Below, in pieces: positions 35,012 through 44,060 of a stretch of 64,000 nt of DNA. This stretch comes from Brachyspira hampsonii. GTDB taxonomy: Bacteria > Spirochaetota > Brachyspiria > Brachyspirales > Brachyspiraceae. Within the stretch, counting starts at the first letter, position 1. Each line of letters opens with the position of its first letter. The stretch is from positions 2,108,001-2,172,000 of the forward strand of contig NZ_CP019914.1 of the NCBI RefSeq assembly GCF_002214805.1, read 5' to 3'. The notes under the pieces are model-generated. The model saw only the letters and a program-made list of their open reading frames with translations. It was not told where the DNA came from and did no database searches. Both the position numbers and the translations under genes were made by a program.

Positions 35012-35190
35012 ATTTTACTATCCTTTATATAATTTATTTAGAATATAGTTATATGCTGAACGCTAGCTAGAATTCATTTTATTGGATATATATTTAATTT
35101 CATGAAAAATAGTGATGGAATAAATTTCTTCTATTTGAAAAGTTAATGAATAAAATAATAATGGAATTATTACTTGTGATTCTTCATGAA

Positions 35191-35280
35191 CTGAACTGAA
35201 CTGAACTGAACTGAACTGAACTGAACTGAACTGAACTGAACTGAACTGAACTGAACTGAACTGAACTGAACTGAACTGAA
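35191..35280 (+). repeat. CTGAA pentanucleotide microsatellite, 18 copies
   Basis: Ninety bases of perfect CTGAA repeats, preceded by a partial unit. In the plus direction all frames contain TGA stops. It lies about 180 bases upstream of the methyltransferase start on the other strand. The rest of the 35012-35549 gap holds AT-rich sequence, the right 92-bp repeat and a terminator. Confidence 0.98.
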
Positions 35281-35349
35281 AGTTTTATATTTTTATACAT
35301 ATATTGTATTATATATGTATATGATATTAAGTCAAGTTTTTTTATAGGA

Positions 35350-35441
35350 AGAAATAAAATACCTCTTAAAGATTATGAGAAAAAAGATTTAGAGAGTAAA
35401 AATGATTTCACTGATTATGACACTATAAATGTTACAGGTAA
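35350..35441 (+). repeat. 92-bp direct repeat, right copy
   Basis: An identical copy of 34281-34372. It still encodes the RND C-terminus (ending NVTGK and a TGA stop) but has no upstream coding region. The terminator that would naturally follow the RND gene lies 30 bases beyond it. Confidence 0.95.
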
Positions 35442-35470
35442 GTGATTTCTTATATATATTTTAATTTACG

Positions 35471-35507
35471 ATTAAGGGTTTGATTTATGTAAAAACAACC
35501 CCTTAAT
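35471..35507. terminator. Bidirectional terminator
   Basis: ATTAAGGG (35471-35478) pairs with CCCTTAAT (35500-35507), with T-rich sequence after it on the plus strand. It lies between the right RND 3'-end copy and the antiporter gene. Confidence 0.75.
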
Positions 35508-35549
35508 TTTAATATTATTTTCAATTATTATTGTCAATGAAATTAAAAA

Positions 35550-36743
35550 CTATTTGTCATGCTCTAATAATTTTTTGTAAGTGGCTTCTATTGCAAAAGC
35601 TCCTAATGGGGCAGTTATTAATATGGCAAGAACCGCTATAACAAGTATAATTTCTCCTGAGGCAAAACCTAATGATAAAGGTATTGAACCTATTGCAGCC
35701 TGAACAGTTGCTTTAGGGCAGTATGCAATCATACTAAATATTCTCTCTTTTTTATTTAGTTTAGTTTTTATTAATGATACAAAAACACCAAACATTCTAA
35801 ATATCAAAACAGCAAATATTAATATAATTCCTAAAAATCCTGTTTTAAAAGCATAATTAATATTTACAGCAGCACCTACAAGTACGAAAAGCATAATTTC
35901 AGCAGCTACCCAAAGTTTAGAGTATTTTAATGAAAGCCTTTTTGATAATTCTTCCTTTGATTTTTTTAGATATGCTCCAATACTCATAACTGCCAAAAGC
36001 CCAGATACTCCTACGATATTTCCTAATAAATTTGATATAGAATTTTCTATGCTCACAAGTATAAAAGATATACTCAGTATTATAACTACTTTAGCACTGT
36101 CTCTTATATGAAATCTAGTAAAGAATTTTGATAGTATAAAACCTATAATAACGCCTAATAAAAGTCCGAATATTATTGAAGTAGGTATTTTTATAAAATC
36201 AATATAAGATATACTTCCTCCTTTTACAAGCGAAGTGAAAGATGTAAATAATACTATTACAAATATATCATCTACAGAAGCACCTGCCATTAATAGCTGA
36301 GGTATGCTTTTATTAGTGCCGTATCTTTCATCTATAAGTTTAAGCATTTTAGGAACAAGCACTGCCGGAGATACAGCAGCAACAACAGACCCCATTAAAG
36401 CAGCATCTAATAAGCTAATATCAAAAAGTTTAGGTGCTATTAAAATCATTCCTATTATTTCAAAGGCAGCAGGAACAAAGCACATAAGAACAGCAGGTCT
36501 TCCTACCTTTTTTAAATCTTCTATGTCAAGATTAAGCCCTGCTCTTGTTAATATTATAATGAGTGCTAATTCTCTTAAATCTGATGATATTGAAAGTATT
36601 GAATTATCAAGCAAATTAAAACAGTATGGACCTAATATTATTCCTGTGATTATAAGCCCTAAAAGAGAAGGAAGTTTTAAAAGTGAGAATATTTTTCCAA
36701 GCAGCATACCGCATAAAAATATCAAGGCTAAACTAAGAAGCAT
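35550..36743 (-). CDS. Cation:proton antiporter (CPA2/KefB-type)
   Basis: A 397-residue membrane protein with about 12 hydrophobic helices, the Na+/H+ exchanger fold without a C-terminal nucleotide-binding domain. Recognisable parts are LPSLLGLIITGIILGPYCF near the start, ELALIIILTRAGLNLD, and GASVDDIFVIVLF with the ion-pathway Asp pair. I chose the ATG at 36743, which follows AAAGGATT and gives MLLSLALIFLCGMLLG; an in-frame ATG 33 codons upstream adds only a hydrophilic, low-complexity leader. Ion specificity cannot be read. Single gene convergent with the RND region. Confidence 0.88.
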   Translation of the reverse strand: MLLSLALIFLCGMLLGKIFSLLKLPSLLGLIITGIILGPYCFNLLDNSILSISSDLRELALIIILTRAGLNLDIEDLKKVGRPAVLMCFVPAAFEIIGMILIAPKLFDISLLDAALMGSVVAAVSPAVLVPKMLKLIDERYGTNKSIPQLLMAGASVDDIFVIVLFTSFTSLVKGGSISYIDFIKIPTSIIFGLLLGVIIGFILSKFFTRFHIRDSAKVVIILSISFILVSIENSISNLLGNIVGVSGLLAVMSIGAYLKKSKEELSKRLSLKYSKLWVAAEIMLFVLVGAAVNINYAFKTGFLGIILIFAVLIFRMFGVFVSLIKTKLNKKERIFSMIAYCPKATVQAAIGSIPLSLGFASGEIILVIAVLAILITAPLGAFAIEATYKKLLEHDK

Positions 36744-37039
36744 AAATATATAATCCTTTTTTATTAGTATTTGATTTTTTATGAGTATATGAATTATATT
36801 AGATTGGATTAAAATATATAAAAACTGAATCTGCAAATACATATATCAATTATTAAAGATTTTATTTATTCTTTAATAATCATAAAAAATCATAAAAATT
36901 TGCAGAAGTCATCAGCTTTTATATAAAAAATAAATAAAGCGGTTTAATTATTTAATAAAAATATGTATTAATTAAATAATTTAAGGAGACCTCATTCCTT
37001 ATTTATTAAACTCTATCATAAAACATTTTTTATTTCAAG

Positions 37040-38074
37040 TTATTTTTTTAAATCCTTAAAACTTAAAGCGGTATTAGATTTTTTATCAACTTTTAATTTC
37101 ATACCTAAAACTTTTTTATAATACTTAGCAGGTATTCCTACGCAAGGTCTTAAAGCAATTAAATCTTTTTCTGTAATTATCTCTCCTTTAAGCATAGCAT
37201 GACTTAAATAAATTCCTCTTTTAGCATATACAAGTTCTTTTTTCTCCTGCTTGCTCAATATATGCTCTTTTTTGCTTGCAGCATCTCCTCCAAGCATAGT
37301 TAATGTCTTATCAATAGATTTTATCATTTCAGACATACCATTGGTGTCTAAACTTATGATATGATCTCCCGTTTCTTTTTCAGGTGTTACAGTGAAATGT
37401 TTTTCTATTATTTTAGCACCTAAAGAAACAGCAATGATAGGAGCTTCAATACCTATAGTATGATCTGAATATCCTATTATATTATTTTTAAATAGATTTT
37501 TCATAACAGATATTCTATTAAGTCTGGCATTTTGCAAAGGAGTAGGGTATTCTACAGAGCAATGCAGTAACGCTACTTCATTTTTTCTCAATATTTTTAA
37601 TGCTTCTTTTATATCTTTATTTAAGGCAAGTCCTGTTGAAAGTATAACCGGTTTTTGTGTTTTAGCAGCAGCTTCAAGCAAAGGTATATTATCTATATCG
37701 CATGAAGCTATTTTTATTATAGGTATATCATAAGAAACAATATCATTCACAGAATCTACAGAAAAAGGAGTAGTTATAAATATGATTTTATTTTTTTTAG
37801 CTTCTTTTATTAAAGGTTCATACCATTCTTTTTTTAATATGATATTATCAACTCCTTCTAAAGCATCATCTTTTAATTTTAGAGCCTTAGTATATTCTTT
37901 CTCAGCGAATAAAGTTTTTTGAGTGAAGCTTTGGAATTTCACAGCATCAGCACCTGATTTAGCTGCTTCTTTAATGAGTTTAATTGCAGTATTTAAATCG
38001 CCTTCATGATTACATCCGGCTTCAGCTATTATGAAATATCCTTTTTTATTTATAATATCTTTTAATTTTAACAT
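37040..38074 (-). CDS. neuB: N-acetylneuraminate synthase family protein (NeuB)
   Basis: A 344-residue enzyme with the NeuB barrel (residues about 12-265) and a C-terminal SAF/antifreeze-like domain (LVYAKRGIYLSHAMLKGEIIT onward). Family members condense PEP with N-acetylmannosamine or a related diamino sugar to make a nonulosonic (sialic-type) acid for surface glycans or flagellin. Visible motifs: IAEAGCNHEGD, ADAVKFQSF, ILSTGLA, LLHCSVEYPTP, GYSDHTIGIEAP, GAKIIEKHFT. No CMP-transferase or epimerase gene adjoins, so the exact sugar and pathway are open. Confidence 0.92.
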   Translation of the reverse strand: MLKLKDIINKKGYFIIAEAGCNHEGDLNTAIKLIKEAAKSGADAVKFQSFTQKTLFAEKEYTKALKLKDDALEGVDNIILKKEWYEPLIKEAKKNKIIFITTPFSVDSVNDIVSYDIPIIKIASCDIDNIPLLEAAAKTQKPVILSTGLALNKDIKEALKILRKNEVALLHCSVEYPTPLQNARLNRISVMKNLFKNNIIGYSDHTIGIEAPIIAVSLGAKIIEKHFTVTPEKETGDHIISLDTNGMSEMIKSIDKTLTMLGGDAASKKEHILSKQEKKELVYAKRGIYLSHAMLKGEIITEKDLIALRPCVGIPAKYYKKVLGMKLKVDKKSNTALSFKDLKK

Positions 38075-38191
38075 ATATACCTATCCTAACTATTATTTTG
38101 CAATATATTATCGAAATATAGTGTTGATTAATTATTAAATATTTTTGATATTAAAAATTAGATTAGAAAAATAGGGTAGGAGTAAAAAATG

Positions 38192-38264
38192 AGCTGGTGA
38201 TGGGACTCGAACCCGCAACCGGCTGATTACAAATCAGCTGCTCTACCAATTGAGCTACACCAGC
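38192..38264 (-). tRNA. tRNA-Thr (anticodon TGT)
   Basis: A complete cloverleaf on the minus strand. The acceptor GCTGGTG pairs with CACCAGC. There is a D arm with AGCTC...GAGC, an anticodon stem GCTGA/TCAGC with loop TTTGTAA (anticodon TGT, reading ACA codons), and a T arm with GGTTCGAGTCC. CCA is not encoded. A consensus promoter lies just upstream. Confidence 0.95.
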
Positions 38265-38276
38265 GAAGTGATTATC

Positions 38277-38304
38277 ATTATACAATAATTAAAAAAAAAG
38301 TCAA
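38277..38304 (-). promoter_or_regulatory. Sigma-70 promoter of tRNA-Thr
   Basis: Minus strand TTGACT (38299-38304), 16 bases, TATAAT (38277-38282), 12 bases before the mature 5' end of the tRNA. Confidence 0.88.
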
Positions 38305-38339
38305 GCGTTTATATATAAATTTGTATTATTTTTATTTAA

Positions 38340-40661
38340 TCATTCTTCTCTGTCTTTTAACCCTTCAACCATATCCAATCTGTTTATATAATATGCACTC
38401 ATTACAGATACAAGGAATATTACAGTTATAAGCAATGCTACGGCAAGTATATAACTTGATTCATATACATGCGGAACGAATGAGAATAGTTTGCTTGAGA
38501 AAGGTTTTTTTACTAAATATAATATTCCGTATCCCGCTGCTATTCCAAGAGGTATGGCAATTATTATCTGAGTAATAGTTTCTTTTAAAGATGCTATCAT
38601 AATTTCTTTTGTAGTATACCCCATAACCTTTAGGAGAGTAAACTCATATCTCCTAGTTGCAAGAGTGATAACTCCTACACCATAAAGCGAAGTAGCACCA
38701 AGTAAGAATGCTATGAATATAAGTATTTGTACTAAAAGATATATAGTCGCTATCTGATTTTTATAGGCTTCATACTCATCATTTCTGAAACTATAATATG
38801 AAACTTCTTTGCTTTTATCTAATATATTTTTTATATCTTCTTTAGTAACATTATCTTTAGTAGATATAAATATGCTGTTATAAACATCTTGTATTTCAAA
38901 TGTTTCTTCAGCAAATTTTTTATCTATATAAACATAAAACATACCTTGCTGATCAACAAATTTACTTACTTTGACTCTTCTGGAAATGCTGTTTCCTAAG
39001 CTGTATAATTCTATACCAATATAATCATTTTCTTTAATATTTAGTTTTTCAGCCAAATATTTAGGAATCATTACAGAATCTTCTTTTTCATTATTATTGG
39101 GTATATCCATAGATGAGAAACTATCTTTATATATTAAAGCAGGAATATATAAACTTTCAGCATCATCTTTAAATGCAGGATATAATCTTGCCTGATAAAT
39201 TGCTGCTTTGTCATAATATTTAATTCCGTCATTAGTTAATATATCAGAATTATCTTCCCATTTTGTAGAATTTACATTAACAACAACATCATATAAAGCA
39301 AATTTTTCGTATAAGTTATATAAGAAATAATCAAAGGAATTATTAAATCCCTGAGCAAATATAGTCATACTTATAGCAGCAAACATTCCCCAAAGAGAAG
39401 CTAAATATCTTGTTTTGCTTCTTGAGGCATTTTTTATAGCATATCTTGTATTAAAAGAAAATTTATTCCAAATTGGTAATTTCTCTATAAATATTTTACC
39501 AGATCCTTTAGGCGGTTCCCCTCTCATAGACTGAGCAGGATTTAATTTTAATATTGATACAGCAGCTAAAAGATTTGAGAATATGCATACAAATAATATA
39601 ATTACTGCTGATATTACCCATAAATCTATATAAGTGTTATGATTGAAATTAGGCATATCGAATATGTTGCCGAGTGCATTGAATATAGGAGGTAAAAGAA
39701 AATTACTTGCAATAAAAGCTAAAAGTATTCCGAAAAATGATACTAAAAATGAATATTTTATATACATAAACATTATAGAAAAATCTGTAAGTCCTATAGC
39801 TTTCATTATTCCTATTTGTTTTCTTTCTACAGCTACATTTCTTCTTTGTATAATATAAAGTAAAAGTATTGCCATAAGAAGAAGTATAGAAGGACATATA
39901 TATGAGAAAGAGTCTATTTGAAGTAATGTTTGCTCATAATTCACATAGTTCACTGATTGTTCTCTGTCTGTAGATAAGAATATTTTTTGTTTTAATTTTA
40001 ATTTTATTAGATTTTCAACATTTTTTTTATTAGCATCATCAGTATATTTTATATATATTGAATTATAAGGTATATAATTAAAATGATCTTCATTAACTTC
40101 TATAACTGCAAAATCTTTAGCTTCGGATGCAGTGCTTGCTCCGTCTTTAAAAAGAAACACATAATTAGGATAAGATACTAAAGCCGCTATAACAAATGAA
40201 TTAGTTTTATCATTAAATACTACTTCTACAGTATCGCCTAATTTTAAAGAATTAGCTTCTGCAAAATTTTTATTAATTGCTATTTCATTAGTTTTTAATT
40301 CAGTCTTTCCTTCATATACATAAGGTTTATTTATCCTGTCTTCTGAATTATCAGTGCCGTAAATTATAGCATCAATATTTTCTATTTTACCTTGAAATCT
40401 ATGTTTAGCAACGACTCTGTCAACTCCTTTCATCTCTTCAAGTGTTTCTATATCATTGGTATCAAACATACCGAATAATGCTAAATCATCTAATGTGTTT
40501 TCTTCAAAGTAATTTTCTGCTGAAAGTTTAAAATCCCTATATACTGTTTTTACGGCAACGAAAAAAAGTACAGCTAATGTTACTATGAATACAGCAGACA
40601 TAAATATAGCAAGCTGTTTATTTATTTTTCTAAATAATAGTTTTGTTTTTATATTTATCAT
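38340..40661 (-). CDS. ABC transporter permease (two FtsX/MacB-type domains)
   Basis: A 773-residue membrane protein with an N-terminal helix (about 20-38) and a large extracytoplasmic MacB-core-like domain. A first FtsX domain follows with three helices around residues 255-375. After a second periplasmic domain, a second FtsX domain is at the C-terminus (about 640-770, with TRRYEFTLLKVMGYTTKEI). The duplicated FtsX layout is typical of Lol/MacB-like exporters or of permeases that move lipoproteins or peptides across or out of the membrane. The ATPase partner ends six bases upstream. Substrate unknown. Confidence 0.87.
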   Translation of the reverse strand: MINIKTKLLFRKINKQLAIFMSAVFIVTLAVLFFVAVKTVYRDFKLSAENYFEENTLDDLALFGMFDTNDIETLEEMKGVDRVVAKHRFQGKIENIDAIIYGTDNSEDRINKPYVYEGKTELKTNEIAINKNFAEANSLKLGDTVEVVFNDKTNSFVIAALVSYPNYVFLFKDGASTASEAKDFAVIEVNEDHFNYIPYNSIYIKYTDDANKKNVENLIKLKLKQKIFLSTDREQSVNYVNYEQTLLQIDSFSYICPSILLLMAILLLYIIQRRNVAVERKQIGIMKAIGLTDFSIMFMYIKYSFLVSFFGILLAFIASNFLLPPIFNALGNIFDMPNFNHNTYIDLWVISAVIILFVCIFSNLLAAVSILKLNPAQSMRGEPPKGSGKIFIEKLPIWNKFSFNTRYAIKNASRSKTRYLASLWGMFAAISMTIFAQGFNNSFDYFLYNLYEKFALYDVVVNVNSTKWEDNSDILTNDGIKYYDKAAIYQARLYPAFKDDAESLYIPALIYKDSFSSMDIPNNNEKEDSVMIPKYLAEKLNIKENDYIGIELYSLGNSISRRVKVSKFVDQQGMFYVYIDKKFAEETFEIQDVYNSIFISTKDNVTKEDIKNILDKSKEVSYYSFRNDEYEAYKNQIATIYLLVQILIFIAFLLGATSLYGVGVITLATRRYEFTLLKVMGYTTKEIMIASLKETITQIIIAIPLGIAAGYGILYLVKKPFSSKLFSFVPHVYESSYILAVALLITVIFLVSVMSAYYINRLDMVEGLKDREE

Positions 40662-40667
40662 TATTTT

Positions 40668-41375
40668 TTACCACTCTATATCTTCAGGATTCAAAGGATT
40701 TTCTACATCATATTTATCTAATACTTCTCCGCTCAAAATTTTTACAACAGTATCAGCCATTTTGGCTATTTCTTTACTATGAGTTATAAGTATGATGCTT
40801 GTTCCCAAATTTCTATTGAGGTCTCTAAGTATTTTTAAAGCCATAACGCCTGTTTTATTATCTAATGCCCCTGTAGGTTCATCACATAATACTACTTTAG
40901 GCTTTTTAGCTATTGCACGGGCTATACTTACCCTTTGCTGTTCTCCTCCTGATAATTCTGTAGGATAATGTTTTACTCTATTTTCAAGTCCCAATAATTT
41001 TAAAGCTTCCTCTGCATTAGTTCTTGAAAGACCTGTAATTTCAGTGGAAAATTCAACATTTTCTATAGCGGTAAGATTAGGAAGCAAATTATAACTTTGA
41101 AATACAAAGCCTATATTTTCTCTTCTGAATTTCGCCAATCTTTTATCGCTGTAATGAGATATATCCTCACCTAAAAATAATACCTGACCGCTTGTAGGCT
41201 TATCTAAAGCTCCTAATATGTTAAGTAATGTACTTTTTCCTGAACCGCTAGGACCTAATATAGCAGTAAGTTTTCCTTCTTCTATAGTAAGGTTAACAGA
41301 CTTTAATGCCTGTGTGGCACCTCCTCCATGACCATATATCTTACTAATTTCTTTTATTTCATAAAGATAACTCAT
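40668..41375 (-). CDS. ABC transporter ATP-binding protein (LolD/MacB type)
   Basis: A 235-residue ATPase with Walker A GPSGSGKST (residues 41-49), Q-loop FVFQSYNLLPNLTAIENV, signature LSGGEQQRVSIARA, Walker B VVLCDEPTGALD and the H-loop TH. The ATSK-type sequence around the Q-loop and the FtsX-type permease encoded next define the MacB/LolD class. Its start overlaps the coaBC stop (TAATG), so the three genes form one transcript. Confidence 0.95.
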   Translation of the reverse strand: MSYLYEIKEISKIYGHGGGATQALKSVNLTIEEGKLTAILGPSGSGKSTLLNILGALDKPTSGQVLFLGEDISHYSDKRLAKFRRENIGFVFQSYNLLPNLTAIENVEFSTEITGLSRTNAEEALKLLGLENRVKHYPTELSGGEQQRVSIARAIAKKPKVVLCDEPTGALDNKTGVMALKILRDLNRNLGTSIILITHSKEIAKMADTVVKILSGEVLDKYDVENPLNPEDIEW

Positions 41376-42586
41376 TATTTCAATCCCGTAATATTATTTT
41401 TTTTATTCCATTCTGAAACAGCCTCAGAAACTATTTCTTTGGCACATTCTTTTTTACTTAAAACAGGAAAAGATTTAAATCTTCCGTCTTTAAAAAATAT
41501 TGTAATTTTATTTGTATCTTTTCCTATAGCATCTTTTATTTTATTAGCCACTATCATATCAGCATCTTTTCTATTCATTTTGTCTAAAGCATAATTTTTA
41601 AGTTCCTCATCATTTTCAGCAGTTTCCGCAGCGAAAGACACTATTACTGTTTGATTTTTCTTTTTATTTTTTGCAGATAGAAGTATATCATCATTTTCGA
41701 TTAATTCTATAGTATTTATATTGTGTTTTTTTACTTTTTTATCAAATACTTGTGCCGGTCTGAAATCTAAAGGAGCAGCAGCCATAAGAAGTATATCTGT
41801 ATTATCAAGTTCATTTAATACATTATCCTGAAGTTCTTTAGTGATATTGACTTTTATTTTCTTATCATTGTTTTTTACACTTAAAGGTTCATTGACTTTG
41901 CCTTCTATATATGTTGATATACCGCCGTTTGAAGATATTTCTTCATATATAGAAGCTCCCATTTTACCGCTTGAATTATTAGTTATATATCTTATTGGGT
42001 CTATCCATTCTATTGTAGCCCCTGATGTAATTGTGAATCTTATATTATTATACTTTGATGATTTATTATATGAAGTTACTTTTTGTATTATAGTATCTAT
42101 ATCTGCAAGCCTTCCTACTCCTGTGTCATTGCATGCCATTTCTCCGCTTTCAGGCGATATCAATTCATAATTTAATTCTTCTATTAAATATTTTACATTT
42201 CTTTGATTTGCTTTATTAGCCCACATATTAGGATTCATAGCAGGAGCAAAGTATTTCTTTTTTGTATAGGCACATGCTATTGTACTTATAGCATCATCGC
42301 ATATACCATTTGCTATTTTTCCTATGATATTTACATCAGCAGGAGCTATTAATAATATATCTGTTTCTTCATTTATGTGAATATGTCTAAGTATATCATC
42401 TTCCTGCCATAGATCTGTTATTACTTTATTTCCGCTCATAGTTTCTAATGCTTTAGCACCGACCATATTTTGTGCATTTTTTGTAACAGCACAGATAACA
42501 TTATGCCCTTGTTTTTTTAGATGGCTTACAAGAAATGGAGTTTTGTATGCGGATATTGAGCTTGTTATTGCTAGTAAAATTCTCAT
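41375..42586 (-). CDS. coaBC: Bifunctional phosphopantothenoylcysteine decarboxylase/synthetase
   Basis: A 403-residue coenzyme A synthesis enzyme. The N-terminal CoaC half is a flavin decarboxylase (SISAYKTPFLVSHLKK start; PAMNPNMW substrate clamp; ACNDTGVGRLAD with the catalytic Cys). The C-terminal CoaB half ligates cysteine to phosphopantothenate with CTP (TSGATIEWIDPIRYITN, SSGKMG, MAAAPLDFRP). Full length. It heads an operon with an ABC exporter whose genes have no obvious link to CoA. The coaX pantothenate kinase of the same pathway is near the right end of the window. Confidence 0.95.
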   Translation of the reverse strand: MRILLAITSSISAYKTPFLVSHLKKQGHNVICAVTKNAQNMVGAKALETMSGNKVITDLWQEDDILRHIHINEETDILLIAPADVNIIGKIANGICDDAISTIACAYTKKKYFAPAMNPNMWANKANQRNVKYLIEELNYELISPESGEMACNDTGVGRLADIDTIIQKVTSYNKSSKYNNIRFTITSGATIEWIDPIRYITNNSSGKMGASIYEEISSNGGISTYIEGKVNEPLSVKNNDKKIKVNITKELQDNVLNELDNTDILLMAAAPLDFRPAQVFDKKVKKHNINTIELIENDDILLSAKNKKKNQTVIVSFAAETAENDEELKNYALDKMNRKDADMIVANKIKDAIGKDTNKITIFFKDGRFKSFPVLSKKECAKEIVSEAVSEWNKKNNITGLK

Positions 42587-43043
42587 AATTAAATCAAAGT
42601 ATTATAACTTTATAACCTTGTAATTAAAATATATTATTAAACAATTATATACTACTATAAATAAAAAAAATAGTCTATATATTTTTATAATTTTTTTATT
42701 TTTATTTTCACTAATAATATACTATATATTTAAAGTTATTTTATTTTTTGGTAATTATTTATAAAATTATATGAATAAAAGAATATTGTTGTATATAAAA
42801 TATATATAATATGTATATAAAATTTATATATATGTGAAATAATAATTAAAAAGCAATGAAAAAATTTTATAGATATAGTAAATGTGTTTTCTTAAATCAA
42901 TTCTAAAATATGTAAAGCATACTAATATAGCTTTACTACCGTATTTAGAGTTTTTATATACTGTAAATAATTACTATAAAAAAAATTATATTTTTTTTAG
43001 TTAATATTGACAATAGATGTGATTTTAGTATATTATTAAATAA
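42587..43043. other. AT-rich divergent spacer
   Basis: A 457-base gap between coaBC (leftward) and phoH (rightward). It contains a perfect 7-bp hairpin GTAAAGC/GCTTTAC near 42914-42936 without a T run, and the phoH promoter at its right end. I see no gene, tRNA or repeat copy in it. Confidence 0.6.
43007..43034 (+). promoter_or_regulatory. Sigma-70 promoter of the phoH cluster
   Basis: TTGACA (43007-43012), 16 bases, TATATT (43029-43034). The -10 box ends 9 bases before the GTG start of phoH, so the mRNA would begin at or next to the start codon. Confidence 0.75.
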
Positions 43044-44027
43044 GTGATTTTAAATTATAAAGGATTTGATATAATTAATAATAAAATTTTAGATAATAAG
43101 GTAAAGTTCAAAGATATTGATTCTTTTATATCTATATGCGGAATAGAAGATAAGCATCTTGAAATACTAGAGAATAAATTTAATGTTTCCATATATCCGA
43201 AAGGAAATGAATTAACGATAAAAGGTGATCTGGTAAGAATAGAAGATACGGTAAAGGTTTTATATATTTTAAAAGATTTATATAATTCATCATCAGAGAT
43301 AACTGAACAAAAAGTAATTAACATAGCAGACAATATTTATAATAACAAAGATAATAAATTTATATCTATGAAAATAAAATTGCCTTATTTGGGCAGAAAT
43401 ATTGAAATGAAAACTGTATCGCAAGGCGAATATATTTATAAGATGCAAAAAAGCGATATAATATTTTCTACAGGTGCTGCCGGTACGGGAAAAACTTTTC
43501 TTTCTGTTGCTTATGCTATAAATTTACTTTCAGATGGAAAAATAGAGCGTATAATTATAACAAGACCTGTAGTAGAGGCAGGAGAAAGTTTAGGTTATCT
43601 GCCCGGTGATTTTAAAGAGAAAATATCTCCTTATATGCGTCCTGTTTATGATGCTTTATACAGCATTATATCTGCCGATATGATTTCAAGATATACAGAA
43701 GAAGGCAAAATAGAAGTAGCACCTCTCGCTTATATGAGGGGAAGAACTTTAAGCAGAGCTTTCATTATACTCGATGAGGCACAGAATACAACAATATCTC
43801 AGATGAAAATGTTTTTAAGCAGAATAGGGGAGAAGTCTAAAGTTGTAGTTACAGGCGATATATCTCAAAGCGATTTGCCAAAAAATGCTCAGTCCGGCTT
43901 GGAGCATGCTCTAAAGATATTAAGCAATATAAATGGTATTAGTTTTCATCATTTTGAAAAAAAAGATGTTATAAGGCATCATCTGGTTTCTAAAATATTA
44001 GAAGCCTATGATAGTGCTGATTATTAA
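43044..44027 (+). CDS. phoH: PhoH-like ATPase (YbeZ)
   Basis: A 327-residue cytosolic ATPase of the PhoH/YbeZ family, linked to RNA processing with YbeY. Walker A GAAGTGKT (residues 144-151), Walker B FIILDEAQNTT, and the N-terminal KH-like part (LENKFNVSIYPKGNELTIKGD). The GTG at 43044 is the only start that keeps the full N-terminus, but it lacks a ribosome-binding site and sits at the predicted transcript start. Either it is leaderless, or translation begins further in after AAAGGA (43060) at a non-ATG codon. It is followed by the HD-protein, ybeY and tlyC genes on the same strand. Confidence 0.9.
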   Translation: MILNYKGFDIINNKILDNKVKFKDIDSFISICGIEDKHLEILENKFNVSIYPKGNELTIKGDLVRIEDTVKVLYILKDLYNSSSEITEQKVINIADNIYNNKDNKFISMKIKLPYLGRNIEMKTVSQGEYIYKMQKSDIIFSTGAAGTGKTFLSVAYAINLLSDGKIERIIITRPVVEAGESLGYLPGDFKEKISPYMRPVYDALYSIISADMISRYTEEGKIEVAPLAYMRGRTLSRAFIILDEAQNTTISQMKMFLSRIGEKSKVVVTGDISQSDLPKNAQSGLEHALKILSNINGISFHHFEKKDVIRHHLVSKILEAYDSADY

Positions 44028-44060
44028 TAAAAATTTTGTTTTTAAAAGGTATTATTAGTT

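Noticed and set aside
35191-35280. CTGAA array as a coding repeat
   Set aside because: On the plus strand every frame has TGA within 15 bases. On the minus strand the frame ends shortly after the array without a plausible gene.
34448-35349. Insertion sequence or transposon around the methyltransferase
   Set aside because: No transposase frame and no terminal inverted repeats are visible; only the 92-bp direct duplication supports insertion.
36744-36842. Upstream ATG extension of the antiporter
   Set aside because: The 33 extra residues are low-complexity, and the ATG at 36743 has an AAAGGA site with suitable spacing.
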